64,000 bases of DNA, from NCBI RefSeq assembly GCF_002005465.1, contig NZ_CP014691.1, positions 2,762,001-2,826,000 of the forward strand, written 5' to 3'. This DNA comes from Neoasaia chiangmaiensis (GTDB lineage Bacteria > Pseudomonadota > Alphaproteobacteria > Acetobacterales > Acetobacteraceae). Made by a program: the position numbers and the translations under genes. This document shows, one piece after another, positions 1 through 8,975 of the stretch (position 1 is its first letter; every line of letters starts with the position of its first letter). A model generated the notes under the pieces. It did no database searches. It was not told the DNA's origin and worked only from the letters and a program-made list of their open reading frames with translations.

Positions 1-587
1 ATCCGATATTCTGGCGAGCCTCCCGTCCGCGGTGCTTTGCCAACCGATCCGGTCGTGCAACGACACGGTCGGTTGCGCGCCGTTTGCATGACGTCCCATG
101 CGATTGGCGATGCGTCGAAGAAAAGCGACGAGTTTCTTTTCTGGACGGCGCTCAGACAAAGGAAAATGCCGGAATACTGTTATTCACAGGCAAGAAGGGG
201 GTCGTGCAGATGCTGAATGCTCCAATATATTCGGATCGCTGCGCTTTCCTGCAGCGTGCAAACAGCTCGGATTTCAGCGCTGGAGTGTATCGATGACGCA
301 GGCCTGCGCAGCTCTGACGGCTACTTTCCATTGATCTACCCCTCGAGCGAATGATTTTAATCGAGCATCAATGAATGCAGTGAATTTCGCAAGTCATCAA
401 TCGCTATCGGAGACGTTACAATATAGCCGCTATCTTCAAAGTATCGCACCTGCCAGGTCAATCAGATTGTTTGCGTCAGGAAAACTGCCTGCAGAAAACA
501 TTATAGAGAAGGTTACGTGGTGGAAACGACGAAATGGCGCCGTTTCCATACCCATGCGTCGCTTGTGCCTCTTCGTGCCGGGCGGGA
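1..587. other. Left edge, no gene recognised
   Basis: Short open frames exist on the plus strand (for example 84-296 and 371-712), but none has a convincing ribosome-binding site, recognisable motif or normal-looking protein composition. The stretch 340-500 is visibly richer in A+T than the rest. A gene could run in from beyond base 1 (a frame is open from base 2 to about 90), but too little is present to assign it. Confidence 0.5.
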
Positions 588-884
588 TCAATCGTCGTCG
601 ATGCCGCTTCGGGAAGGGGCGTCGGCGCCAGGCCGGACCTGCCGTGTCATGGCAGCGACTTCCTCGTCGCTACCCGGGGCCTCGTGGCGTCGGCTGCGCG
701 GTGCTTCGCTGAGAACGGCCTCGGCGGCGAGCGGGTCCGTGCGTTCGGCGTCGTCCATCAGTTTGTCGGCCTTTTCATAATCGCCGGCGGCCTCGGCGCG
801 CAATGCGGCCTCCGCCAGGGCGCGCGCGGCGTGATGCTTGTTGTCCTCGCCATCGAAAGGCTGTGCGTTTTGCGTATCGGACAT
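588..884 (-). CDS. Small acidic hypothetical protein
   Basis: Predicted protein of 98 residues with no family recognised. It is rich in Ala, Glu and Asp, with an Ala/Glu-rich amphipathic helical stretch at about residues 20-60 and a disordered-looking C-terminus. No signal peptide or membrane segment is visible. The start chosen is the ATG at 884, because a clear AAGGAG lies just upstream; the earlier in-frame ATG at 905 would place that Shine-Dalgarno inside the gene. It is divergent from the folate operon that begins at 1069. It could be a small cytosolic accessory protein; function unknown. Confidence 0.6.
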   Translation of the reverse strand: MSDTQNAQPFDGEDNKHHAARALAEAALRAEAAGDYEKADKLMDDAERTDPLAAEAVLSEAPRSRRHEAPGSDEEVAAMTRQVRPGADAPSRSGIDDD

Positions 885-1068
885 GATGGTCGGCTCCTTG
901 TTCAATAGGGAATCAAACAGCGGGACGATCGTCTGGTTGCCTTATCGGGACGTTCGTTTTGCTGGACCTGAGTTGGACGAGGCGATATGAAGCGGCGCCT
1001 GGCGGAACGCCGGAAAATGCAACCCGCGCCGAGTCCATTCGGCGCTCGTTCGAAAGACCGTTCGCTTC

Positions 1069-1956
1069 ATGAATTTCGACAGCGATCCTTCGGCGGGATG
1101 CGCGGGCGCCGTGTCCACGACATGGGTGCGTCGACGCGATGCGTTGCGAGAGCGCTTGCATGCGGCACATGCAAGCGGTCGTCCTCTCGTCATGGGCATC
1201 CTGAACGCCACGCCGGACTCGTTTTCCGACGGTGGGCAGTTCGATACGACGGAGCGTGCGCTGGAGCATGCGGCTGACATGGCGACGGCAGGCGCGGACA
1301 TTATCGATATCGGCGGGGAGTCCACGCGTCCGGGCGCGGTGGTGCTCGATGCCGATGCGGAGCGGGGTCGTGTCGTGCCCGTCATCGAGGCCATCGCCCG
1401 CGCCACGCCGATTGCGACTTCCGTCGACACATACAAGGCTTCGACGGCGCGGGCCGCGGTCGCCGCCGGCGCGGTGATGATTAATGATGTCGGAGGGCTG
1501 CGGCGCGATGCGGCGATGGCGTCCGTCATGGGGGAAACCGGTGCACTGGCCGTGCTGATGCATCATCGCGACGAGATCACGGCGGAACTCGATATTCTCG
1601 ACGATCTGCGTCATTTCTTCGACGAGGCGTTGCAGTGTGCGGAACGCGCGGATGTCCCGCGCACGCATATCGTGCTCGATCCCGGGATCGGTTTCGGCAA
1701 GACGCAGGCCCAGAATCTGGCCTGCATCGCGCATCTGGACGTGCTGCGCGCGGCGTATGACCTGCCCATCCTGTTGGGATTGTCGCGCAAGTCTTTCCTG
1801 AGGCGCGCGCTCGACCGGGCGGTCGATGACCGGCTTGGCGGAACGATTGGTGCCAATCTTGTCGGCGTGGTGCGAGGAGCGGCGATCCTGCGCGTGCATG
1901 ACGTGGCGGCGCATGTCGATGCGGTGCGCATCCAGCAAATCCTGGCCGAAGCATGA
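1069..1956 (+). CDS. folP: Dihydropteroate synthase
   Basis: Condenses 7,8-dihydropterin pyrophosphate with p-aminobenzoate to give dihydropteroate in cytosolic folate synthesis; the family is the sulfonamide target. The 295-residue protein is a TIM barrel with the family signatures in order: MGILNATPDSFSDGG near residue 42, GGESTRPGA near 82, DPGIGFGKT near 204 and GLSRKSF near 237. A roughly 35-residue N-terminal extension precedes the barrel, so a later start is possible. The stop overlaps the next gene by 4 bases (ATGA), which indicates translational coupling in a folP-folBK-folE operon. Confidence 0.95.
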   Translation: MNFDSDPSAGCAGAVSTTWVRRRDALRERLHAAHASGRPLVMGILNATPDSFSDGGQFDTTERALEHAADMATAGADIIDIGGESTRPGAVVLDADAERGRVVPVIEAIARATPIATSVDTYKASTARAAVAAGAVMINDVGGLRRDAAMASVMGETGALAVLMHHRDEITAELDILDDLRHFFDEALQCAERADVPRTHIVLDPGIGFGKTQAQNLACIAHLDVLRAAYDLPILLGLSRKSFLRRALDRAVDDRLGGTIGANLVGVVRGAAILRVHDVAAHVDAVRIQQILAEA

Positions 1957-2816
1957 CGAAGGCCAGTATCTCGATCACCGGGCTAACCGTCTTTGGACGT
2001 CATGGAGTGCTTCCCGAGGAAACGCGGCTGGGGCAGCGTTTCGTCATCGATCTGGATGTCGATGTCGACGTGGCGGCGGCCGTGGCGACGGACGATTACG
2101 AGCAGGCCGTGTGTTATGCCAGCCTGTGCGATCTGGCGGTGCGGATTACGGCGGGGCCGCCGTTCAGACTGATCGAGACGCTGGCGGAGCGTATCGTCGA
2201 GGCGGTACTGGTGGATTTCAGCCGGGTGTCACGCGTACGGGTCACGGTGCACAAGCCGGGCGCGCCGATCGTTCATGCACCGAACGACGTTGCGGTGACG
2301 ATCGAACGGCGCCGGATGCGCGCTGTTGGTTTTTCGCTGGGCAGCAACATGGGTGATCGTGCGGCGCAGCTTCGGCTGGCCCTGACAAGGCTGGGCACGG
2401 CGGAAGGTGTGCGGATCGGTCAGGTGTCCGGCTTCTATCGTACGGCGCCGTGGGGCGGGACGGATCAGCCGGATTATGTGAATTGCGTCGCGATCGGCGA
2501 GACGTCACGGACGCCGCATCGCCTGCTCGGCCTGTGCAAGGATATCGAGATCGAATTGGGGCGGCTGGCGGGACGCCGCTGGGGGCCACGCGCCATCGAT
2601 ATCGACCTGCTGTATCTTGGCGACGTGGCGGCGAAAGACCATGTGCTGACACTGCCGCATCCGCATTGGCAGGACCGGGCTTTCGTGCTCGTGCCCCTCG
2701 CCGAAATTGCGCCGGATGCGAAAATTGCTGGCCGCCGGGTGACCGATGTGCTGAAAGACCTGCCCCGCGAGCCGGATGACGTGCGTGCCTTCGGGGTGGA
2801 TGAGGAGGATCAATGA
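1953..2816 (+). CDS. folBK: Fused dihydroneopterin aldolase / HPPK
   Basis: Bifunctional 287-residue folate enzyme. Residues 1-120 match dihydroneopterin aldolase (FolB), with [16 protein letters not shown] at the start. Residues about 128-287 match 6-hydroxymethyl-7,8-dihydropterin pyrophosphokinase (FolK), with [27 protein letters not shown] and [16 protein letters not shown]. The two activities are consecutive: aldol cleavage to 6-hydroxymethyl-dihydropterin, then pyrophosphorylation to the FolP substrate. The gene overlaps folP and folE by 4 bases on each side, so the three are almost certainly one transcript. Two-domain fusions of this kind are known in some bacteria, while many have separate genes. 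Confidence 0.93.
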   Translation: MTKASISITGLTVFGRHGVLPEETRLGQRFVIDLDVDVDVAAAVATDDYEQAVCYASLCDLAVRITAGPPFRLIETLAERIVEAVLVDFSRVSRVRVTVHKPGAPIVHAPNDVAVTIERRRMRAVGFSLGSNMGDRAAQLRLALTRLGTAEGVRIGQVSGFYRTAPWGGTDQPDYVNCVAIGETSRTPHRLLGLCKDIEIELGRLAGRRWGPRAIDIDLLYLGDVAAKDHVLTLPHPHWQDRAFVLVPLAEIAPDAKIAGRRVTDVLKDLPREPDDVRAFGVDEEDQ

Positions 2817-3469
2817 GCAAGCCGACTGCCGATCTGGTGACGCTGGATGCCGCACGCCATAAGGGCGCGGGCGGCGAACGGCCGATTGCGCCGATCGAAC
2901 GGCCGGCCAATGCGCATGAACGCATTGCCGGCGCGGTGCGCGAGATCCTTCTCGCACTGGGAGAGGACCCGCAACGCGAAGGACTTCTGGACACACCGCA
3001 GCGCGTGGCGCGGATGTATCTGGATGTTCTGGGCGGTCTGCATGAGGATCCGCGCGACCATCTTCATACGCAGTTCGTCGCCGATCATCATGAGGGCACG
3101 GTAATCGTGCGCGATATCGGGTTCCACTCGATGTGCGAGCATCACCTGCTGCCGTTTTTCGGTCGCGCGCATGTGGCATACCTACCCGATGGCGGGCGTC
3201 TGACGGGCCTGAGCAAGCTCGCGCGGACGGTCAACGTGCTGGCACGACGACCGCAGCTTCAGGAACGCCTGACGGACCAGATTGCTGCTGCCATCACCGA
3301 TGTGCTGGACCCGAAGGCGGTGATGGTGATGGTGGAGGCCGAGCACATGTGCATGGCCATGCGTGGCATCCGCAGCGTCGGCAGCCGGACCGTGACGACC
3401 GTGGCGCGCGGTGTCTGGCAGCGTGATGTTGCCGCGCGCGCGGAGATACTGTCGCTTCTCAAAGGTTAG
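2813..3469 (+). CDS. folE: GTP cyclohydrolase I
   Basis: Converts GTP to 7,8-dihydroneopterin triphosphate, the first pterin step of folate synthesis. The protein has 218 residues, typical for the bacterial type IA enzyme. Zinc and catalytic motifs are visible: [10 protein letters not shown] near residue 103 (Cys and His ligands), [12 protein letters not shown] near 130, and HMCMAMRGI near 178 supplying the second Cys. The first 40 residues are a variable extension. The start ATG overlaps the stop of the fused folBK gene. It is the last gene of the operon; the next gene has its own ribosome-binding site 80 bases further on. Confidence 0.96.
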   Translation: MSKPTADLVTLDAARHKGAGGERPIAPIERPANAHERIAGAVREILLALGEDPQREGLLDTPQRVARMYLDVLGGLHEDPRDHLHTQFVADHHEGTVIVRDIGFHSMCEHHLLPFFGRAHVAYLPDGGRLTGLSKLARTVNVLARRPQLQERLTDQIAAAITDVLDPKAVMVMVEAEHMCMAMRGIRSVGSRTVTTVARGVWQRDVAARAEILSLLKG

Positions 3470-3547
3470 CGTCCGACATCACGCTCGCGTGTCGACGGAT
3501 TGATCCGGGCGGCGAGGCTTGGTCCTATGTGGCATCGAGGAGATGTC

Positions 3548-4663
3548 ATGATGAAACGTCGAAATCTCGCCGTGGCCCTTTTGCTGGCCACAGGCCTACC
3601 ACCGGTCGCTCACGCGGCGGATAGCCTGGATCAGGGCTTCGTCCCTTCCGGCAATGTGCAGGTGATCGGGCGCTTCTACGACGCGCAGCCTTCGGGCATC
3701 GCGGCTTTGCCGGATGGGCGGTTGGTCCTGGGTTTCCCGCGGAGTGCGAAGGACCATATCGGACCGCGTCTGGCCGTTTACGCCGAGAACAAGCTGACGC
3801 CGTTCCCGGATGCGGCCGCGCAGGACCGGTTCGTCTCGCCGCTTGGCATGACGGTGGATGCGCAAGGTCGTCTCTGGGTGCTGGACGAGGGCATGCTGGC
3901 CGGGAAGGGGACCATCGCCGGCGCGCAGAAGCTCTTCGAGATTGATCCGAAGACCAACACGATTCTATCCACGGTGACGATTGCCGCCCCGGCATTGCTG
4001 CCCGACAGCCATGTCAACGACGTGCGCATCGACCTGACGCATGGTTCTGCGGGTACGGCGTTCATTACAGATACCTCGACGGGCACGCACCCGGCATTGA
4101 TCGTGATCGATCTGGCAACGGGACACCAGCGCCGTATTCTGGCGGATACGAAACCGGTCATGCCGCAGGAAGGATTTGTGGCTGTCATGGACGGTCATGC
4201 GGCGCGTTACGACGCCGCGCACCCGGCAATGCCGCAGGGCGGTGCGAACGGCATCGGGTTGAGCAGCGACCAGCAGACATTGTTCTGGCAGCCGCAGACC
4301 AGCCGCGAGCTTTACGCGGCGCCCACAAGCGTTCTTGCCGACCCAACGGCGACGGAAGCGACGATCGAAAAGGCCGTTCAGGACAAGGGCGAGACTGGCA
4401 TGGGCGACGGCATGGCAACCGGGCCGGACGGCGCGCTCTATATCACGGACGACGAGCGGCATGGGATTTTGAAATATGCGCCGGACGGTGGGATCTCACT
4501 GATCGCGCATGATCCGCATATGGTCGAACCGGACGGACTGACCTATGGCGACGGTGCGCTTTACGGGACGATCGGGCAGTGGGCGCGCCTGCCGGTGTTC
4601 CACGGCGGGCGCGACATGCAGCACCTTCCCTATCTGGTCATCAAAATCCCGCTGTCAAAATGA
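3548..4663 (+). CDS. Secreted MRJP/yellow-family beta-propeller protein
   Basis: Exported 371-residue protein of the major royal jelly/yellow family, sometimes annotated as SMP-30/gluconolactonase-like or dopachrome-tautomerase-related. The start at 3548 follows GAGGAGA directly and gives a classical signal peptide (MMKRRNLAVALLLATGLPPVAHA). Six-blade propeller repeats are visible: PSGIAALPDGRLVLGFP, VSPLGMTVDAQGRLWVLDEG, HVNDVRIDL, TAFITDTSTG, GANGIGLSSDQQTLFW and MATGPDGALYITDD. No enzymatic activity can be read from the sequence; bacterial members are mostly uncharacterised. It is adjacent to, but separately initiated from, the folate operon, and converges on the HAD gene. Confidence 0.8.
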   Translation: MMKRRNLAVALLLATGLPPVAHAADSLDQGFVPSGNVQVIGRFYDAQPSGIAALPDGRLVLGFPRSAKDHIGPRLAVYAENKLTPFPDAAAQDRFVSPLGMTVDAQGRLWVLDEGMLAGKGTIAGAQKLFEIDPKTNTILSTVTIAAPALLPDSHVNDVRIDLTHGSAGTAFITDTSTGTHPALIVIDLATGHQRRILADTKPVMPQEGFVAVMDGHAARYDAAHPAMPQGGANGIGLSSDQQTLFWQPQTSRELYAAPTSVLADPTATEATIEKAVQDKGETGMGDGMATGPDGALYITDDERHGILKYAPDGGISLIAHDPHMVEPDGLTYGDGALYGTIGQWARLPVFHGGRDMQHLPYLVIKIPLSK

Positions 4664-4671
4664 TGACGAAG

Positions 4672-5412
4672 TCAGGCGGCAACGGTGTGCGAAGCGCGTT
4701 GCTGCTTGAGAATATCGCGTAAAATAACAGGGAATTCCGAAAGGTGGCCGATGCGCAGCAGGCCCGGCCATTCCGGGGCATCCTTGTCGAGCGGGCGGAG
4801 CAGAACGCAGGCCATGCCGGCGCGGCGCGCAGCTTCCACCCCGGCGTTCGAGTCTTCCAGCACGATACAGTGCTCCGGGCTGACACCCTCCTGCTCGGCT
4901 GCGTGCAGATAGATGTCCGGGCGCGGTTTGGGCATTTCCAGATCGCGACCGGAATGAATGCGGTCTTCCTCCAGAAGTTCATCAAGGCCGGTGCTGGCGA
5001 ATTTCGCTTCCATCTCGGCGCCTGAGGAATTGGAGCCGACGCGGACCGGGAGCCCCATGGCGAGGACGGAATTGAGCATGTCTTCCGCGCCATCGACCGT
5101 CTCGGCGTCTGTTTTCATCATGTTGACGATGCGGCGCTGCATCATCATGTCCCAGTCCGCCGGCAGCTCCTTGCCGGTTTTCTGAGCGATCTGTTGCCCG
5201 ATCTTGGCCAGTTCGCCGCCGGTGAAAATCCGATGCGCTTCCTCGTCCGTCAGGTCCCAGCCATATTTACGTGCTTCGCGTGCCATTTGCGCGGTCGAGA
5301 GATGCTCGCCGTCTACTAGAACGCCATCGCAGTCAAATATAACGAGCTTGAGTTCACCATCACTGCAAATGGACGATGGGTACTTCTTGCTGTTAAGTTC
5401 CGGAAGGATCAT
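4672..5412 (-). CDS. HAD-family sugar phosphatase (subfamily IA)
   Basis: Predicted cytosolic phosphatase or phosphoglucomutase-like hydrolase, 246 residues. All four HAD motifs are present: FDCDGVLVDGE with nucleophile Asp27 and acid Asp29, VGSNSSG (motif II), the Lys in MPKPRPDIY (motif III) and VLEDSNAGVEAA (motif IV). A helical cap sits between motifs I and II. AAAGGAG lies 6 bases before the ATG. It is divergent from the DeoR regulator, with an inverted repeat (5473-5487) in its upstream region, so it is probably controlled with the kinase/isomerase genes nearby. The likely role is removal of a phosphorylated sugar or polyol; substrate unknown. Confidence 0.85.
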   Translation of the reverse strand: MILPELNSKKYPSSICSDGELKLVIFDCDGVLVDGEHLSTAQMAREARKYGWDLTDEEAHRIFTGGELAKIGQQIAQKTGKELPADWDMMMQRRIVNMMKTDAETVDGAEDMLNSVLAMGLPVRVGSNSSGAEMEAKFASTGLDELLEEDRIHSGRDLEMPKPRPDIYLHAAEQEGVSPEHCIVLEDSNAGVEAARRAGMACVLLRPLDKDAPEWPGLLRIGHLSEFPVILRDILKQQRASHTVAA

Positions 5413-5857
5413 GATCTTCTCCTTTGACGAGGGAGGTTGGAAGGCCTCGCTTACGATTTGTTGATTGGTGGTGATAACATATTTATCGTTTTATTTCGTT
5501 CAAGTCTTGAATTTCTACGAAAATGCATGTAGCGATAATAGCATCGTGCGCGATGCCGGAATCGCGAGTGCATGCTGACAAAAAACGGGTCGATCCGAAT
5601 TTGGTTGCGCGCGGTTCCCGCTTATTCCCCTGCGCGAAAAAAGACCGCCGATTGTCCGGTCGGCATGATAGGAATTTTAGCAAGGCGCTTCCCGTGGCAC
5701 GCATTTGTAAATTGCGTGCCCGGAATGTTTTCGATGCTGCCAGTCGCGTATCGTGTATAATGGCGGACCTGACGTCAGCACATTACAAACCGTGTTCAAC
5801 GTGCTATCGTTATGGCAACGGTCTCGTGCCGGTCACCGGATTACAAATGAAGGCAAC
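5413..5857. other. Divergent regulatory region between HAD and DeoR genes
   Basis: This 445-base, A+T-richer stretch separates the leftward HAD phosphatase gene from the rightward DeoR gene. No convincing gene is seen. It carries the inverted repeat at 5473-5487, listed separately. A second short dyad, CGTT-atggc-AACG, lies at 5808-5820, about 60 bases before the regulator start. Both would be reasonable operator positions for an autoregulated DeoR protein. Confidence 0.5.
5473..5487. promoter_or_regulatory. Candidate DeoR operator, GATAA inverted repeat
   Basis: GATAA-catat-TTATC is a perfect 5-base inverted repeat 61 bases upstream of the HAD gene start. GATAA-type half sites are known in operators of DeoR-family sugar regulators such as GlpR. 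The regulator gene starts 391 bases away in the opposite direction. Assignment is by position and motif only. Confidence 0.4.
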
Positions 5858-5881
5858 ATGACAGAAGCGCTGCCCAGATGA
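5858..5881 (+). other. Possible leader mini-ORF before the DeoR gene
   Basis: ATG at 5858, preceded by GAAGG with 4-base spacing, encodes the 7-residue MTEALPR. Its TGA (5879-5881) overlaps the regulator ATG at 5878 as ATGA. The regulator start itself has no good Shine-Dalgarno, so the mini-ORF could deliver ribosomes by translational coupling. It could also be chance. Confidence 0.35.
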
Positions 5882-6675
5882 GAGGAAACGCCCAGGAACC
5901 GACCGTGCGCCGACGCGAAACATCGGAGCGCCAGCAGAAGATTCTCGATCTGCTGTTCGAAGCGGGCAATGCAAGCATCGACGATCTTGCCCGGCGTTTC
6001 GATGTCAGTCGCATGACCATCCATCGCGATGCTGATGCGCTTGTCGGTCGCGGGCTCATCAACAAGATTCACGGTGGTCTGACCGTTCGCAACCGCGCCA
6101 CGGCAACACGTAGCGTCTCGTATCGTCAGGGCAAGGCGTTGAGCCTGAAGCAGGCGATCATCACGGATGCCGTAGCCCATGTCCGGCCTGAGCAGGTGCT
6201 TATTCTCGATGATTCGACGACGGTGGCGGAGATGTTGCCGCTCCTGCCGGCACTGGCGCCGTTGACGATCATTACGAATGCCATGGGTGTCATTCAGGCT
6301 CTTGCGCCCTATCCCGGGCTGAAGCTGATCTGCGTGGGCGGAGAATATAGTCCGTCGCGCGATGCGTTTTTCGGGTTAATCAGCGAGCGTGGCGCGCAGG
6401 CTTTGCGGGCCGATACGATGTTTCTCTCGACATCGGTGGTCAATGGCGTGACGGCATATCAGAACGATCAGGATGTCGTCATGGTCAAGCGCGCCCTGAT
6501 GAGCATTGCCGATCGATCCATATTGCTGGCCGACAGTACGAAGTTCCGCAAGGCAGGGCTGCATCAACTCGCCGAATTGCAGGAATTCGACGAGGTTCTG
6601 GCCGATGGCGATCTGGGCGATGCGCAACGTAAGCGCCTGATCGATAATGGCGTAAACCTGAAGATCTGCTCGTAG
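5878..6675 (+). CDS. DeoR/GlpR-family transcriptional regulator
   Basis: 265-residue sugar-responsive regulator. Residues about 16-72 form the DeoR winged helix-turn-helix (RQQKILDLLFEAGNASIDDLARRFDVSR, then TIHRDADAL and KIHGG); residues about 90-250 form the sugar-phosphate sensor fold (ILDDSTTVAEMLP, TIITNAMGV, CVGGEY, LLADSTKF). Members typically repress catabolic operons and are released by a phosphorylated sugar. It lies between a HAD phosphatase (divergent) and an isomerase-kinase operon (convergent), so these are its likely targets. The start lacks its own clear Shine-Dalgarno and overlaps a 7-codon mini-ORF. A strong hairpin at 6680-6706 follows the stop. Confidence 0.92.
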   Translation: MRGNAQEPTVRRRETSERQQKILDLLFEAGNASIDDLARRFDVSRMTIHRDADALVGRGLINKIHGGLTVRNRATATRSVSYRQGKALSLKQAIITDAVAHVRPEQVLILDDSTTVAEMLPLLPALAPLTIITNAMGVIQALAPYPGLKLICVGGEYSPSRDAFFGLISERGAQALRADTMFLSTSVVNGVTAYQNDQDVVMVKRALMSIADRSILLADSTKFRKAGLHQLAELQEFDEVLADGDLGDAQRKRLIDNGVNLKICS

Positions 6676-6679
6676 GAAA

Positions 6680-6706
6680 TACCGCCCGCCTCTCCGGCGG
6701 GCGGTA
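6680..6706. terminator. Bidirectional hairpin between convergent genes
   Basis: A perfect 11-base stem, TACCGCCCGCC, pairs with GGCGGGCGGTA around a 5-base loop (tctcc). It sits 5 bases after the DeoR stop and just beyond the stop of the convergent kinase gene, where it could end transcription from both sides. There is no long T tract, so termination strength is uncertain. Confidence 0.65.
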
Positions 6707-6710
6707 GCGT

Positions 6711-8450
6711 TCAGGCGGCTTCCGGCGTGGTCCGGGTTGCCGCGTTTGCCAGAAGATCGCCGATCGTCTCGACACAAAGCGCCAGCGACAGGGCACCCGC
6801 ATCCGGGTGGCCCTTGCTGCGTGCGCCATGCATCTTCGCCCGCCCCAGCCGTGGCAGAAGGTCGCGCGTACCCTCCGCTGCCTGTCGCGCGGCATGACTT
6901 CCGGCCTGCCAGGCGGCGATGATATCCTGCCCTGCCTGTAGCGAGGCTTCCAGTGTTTCCACGAACGGGACCAGCGCATCGACGAGCGTCTTGTCGCCGG
7001 GTTTGGCGCCGCCCAGCCGCATGATCGTCTCCAGGGCCGCGCGTGCGCCTTTCGCCAACTGTGCGTCATCCGGTCGTTGTTCATCGTCCAGCGCACCGCT
7101 GAAGGCATGAAGTCCCGCGCCCCATAGCGCGCCGGATGTTCCGCCGGCACGATCGGCCCATGCATCGGCAGCGATGCGCAGCACCGTACCGGCGCCGGCA
7201 CGGCGTTCCACGGCCTGCCTTGCCGCTTTGGCCGCAGCGTTGGAGCCCCGTGTCATGCCTTGACCATGGTCGCCATCACCGGCGAGCGCATCGATGTGGC
7301 CAAGTTCGGCCTCATGTGCTGCCAGTGCGTCTGCAAGATGCGCCATGGCGTCTGCCACGCATCGCCCGCCATTCTGGCCTTCCTGCGAGGTCGCAGCGGC
7401 GCACTCGACCGGAAGCTCCTCTTCGACAGCCACAAATGCCGCTGGTTCGCCGACGATTTCCGCATGGTGAAGGGCGGCTGTTTCGACAGGTGCACGCCAG
7501 AAGCGTTCGAGTTCCTCATCGAGCCATGTGATGGTCAGCGAGCATCCCGCCATGTCGAGACTGGTGACGTATTCCCCCACCAGCGGCGCGATGGGCGTGA
7601 CCCCTGCCTCTCGCAGTTTGAGCTCGAGGGCTTCCCAGAGCACGAAAAGTTCCTCTTGCTTCGTGCTGCCAAGCCCATTCAGGACGACGGCCGCGCGTCG
7701 ACGGCCGTCCGACGGGGCTTCCGCCAGCAGGCGCTCGCTGAGGACGCCTGCCAGAACGTCCGGAGACGGGATATCCTCCTCCGCGATGCCCGGTTCTCCG
7801 TGAACGCCGAGACCGAGCGCCATGCGGCGCGCCGGCACTTCGAACAGCTTCTCGCCAGCGCCGGGAATCGTGCAGCCATCGAACGCGACGCCGAAAGTCT
7901 GCGTATTGCGATTGGCGCGTTTTGCGACCGCTTCGACCTCATCGAGAGACAGGCCGGCCTCCGCGGCCGCGCCGACGATCTTGAAGACGGACAGGTCACC
8001 CGCGATGCCACGTCGTATCTCGGCATGGTCCGCATCGGCACTGGCGACGTCGTCGGTCGTGGCGATGACACGCGTATCGATGCCCTCCGCCCTCAGGCGT
8101 TCGGCAGCGATGCCGAAATTGAGAACGTCACCAGCATAATTGCCATATCCAAGGATAACGCCCCCGCCGAGATCGGCCTGCTTTGCGACGTTGTGGATGG
8201 CCTGGGTCGACGGCGAAGCGAAGATATCGCCGGCGACCGCGGCGTCGGCGAAGCCCGGCCCAACGTAACCCGCGAATGCCGGATAGTGGCCTGAGCCGCC
8301 GCCGACCACGACGACCACCTTGCCGGTCCGACCGGGGTTGCTGCGCACGACGCCGCCGCGTACCATTCTTACCAGATCGCCATGGATAAGGCTGTATCCG
8401 TGCAGGGCCGATGTCGCGAAGCGCGACGCATCACCGCATATTTTCGTCAT
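6711..8450 (-). CDS. Two-domain dihydroxyacetone/erythrulose kinase (DhaK-DhaL)
   Basis: ATP-dependent ketose kinase of 579 residues. Residues 1 to about 330 are DhaK: VGGGSGHYPAFAGYVG near 49 and GVHGEPG near 215, whose His217 matches the family histidine that binds the ketose covalently. Residues about 363-579 are the ATP-binding DhaL domain with GDGDHGQGM near 391. The DhaK-DhaL fusion means ATP rather than a PTS protein is the phosphate donor. It is preceded by an RpiB-type isomerase with only 27 bases between. In other bacteria this kinase/isomerase pairing handles dihydroxyacetone or D-/L-erythrulose; the substrate cannot be decided from sequence. Confidence 0.92.
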   Translation of the reverse strand: MTKICGDASRFATSALHGYSLIHGDLVRMVRGGVVRSNPGRTGKVVVVVGGGSGHYPAFAGYVGPGFADAAVAGDIFASPSTQAIHNVAKQADLGGGVILGYGNYAGDVLNFGIAAERLRAEGIDTRVIATTDDVASADADHAEIRRGIAGDLSVFKIVGAAAEAGLSLDEVEAVAKRANRNTQTFGVAFDGCTIPGAGEKLFEVPARRMALGLGVHGEPGIAEEDIPSPDVLAGVLSERLLAEAPSDGRRRAAVVLNGLGSTKQEELFVLWEALELKLREAGVTPIAPLVGEYVTSLDMAGCSLTITWLDEELERFWRAPVETAALHHAEIVGEPAAFVAVEEELPVECAAATSQEGQNGGRCVADAMAHLADALAAHEAELGHIDALAGDGDHGQGMTRGSNAAAKAARQAVERRAGAGTVLRIAADAWADRAGGTSGALWGAGLHAFSGALDDEQRPDDAQLAKGARAALETIMRLGGAKPGDKTLVDALVPFVETLEASLQAGQDIIAAWQAGSHAARQAAEGTRDLLPRLGRAKMHGARSKGHPDAGALSLALCVETIGDLLANAATRTTPEAA

Positions 8451-8477
8451 GAATAAGTCTCCGCTGAGGAAAAATGC

Positions 8478-8975
8478 TCAGGCCGTGATGGCATGGGCTG
8501 CGTGGTCCGCGGCGTGCGGATCGGCGTATTTGCGGCCAAGCGCATCGATCCCCTCCACGTTCTTCGCCGAGGGGCCATGCGGGTCGAACGCCTTGGTCAG
8601 CCAGGCATCGGCAATCGAGTTGGCCAATTCCGGACCGATGACGCGAGCGCCCATGGTGATGATGTGCGCATCGTTCGACAGGGCGGCGCGTTCGGCGGAA
8701 TATGTGTCGTGCGTCAGTGCCGCGCGGATGCCGGGAATTTTATTGGCTGAAATGCAGACGCCGATTCCCGTGCCGCAACACAGGATTCCCCGATCGTATT
8801 CGCCCGAGAGCACGGCCAGGCCGACCCTTTCGCTGAGTTCAGCGTAGAGTTCGGTATGTTCGTCGGCCGGGTGCGACATATCGACGACGTCATGTTCGCC
8901 GAGTTTCTGGAGATGTTTGACGATGGACTGCGCAAGGCCTTCGCCGGCGCTATCGCCACCTACAGCGATTTTCAT
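8478..8975 (-). CDS. rpiB: RpiB/LacAB-family sugar-phosphate isomerase
   Basis: Aldose-ketose phosphate isomerase, 165 residues, typical RpiB length. The active-site segment [14 protein letters not shown] is near residue 66, and [31 protein letters not shown] follows near 84. The family includes ribose-5-phosphate isomerase B and the erythrulose-4-phosphate isomerases of tetritol pathways. It is the first gene of a two-gene operon with the DhaK-DhaL kinase. AGAGGAAC precedes the ATG. The upstream region carries the ATAACA/TGTTAT dyad (9029-9047), a plausible operator. Given the context, a specialised ketose-phosphate isomerase is more likely than the housekeeping ribose enzyme. Confidence 0.9.
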   Translation of the reverse strand: MKIAVGGDSAGEGLAQSIVKHLQKLGEHDVVDMSHPADEHTELYAELSERVGLAVLSGEYDRGILCCGTGIGVCISANKIPGIRAALTHDTYSAERAALSNDAHIITMGARVIGPELANSIADAWLTKAFDPHGPSAKNVEGIDALGRKYADPHAADHAAHAITA

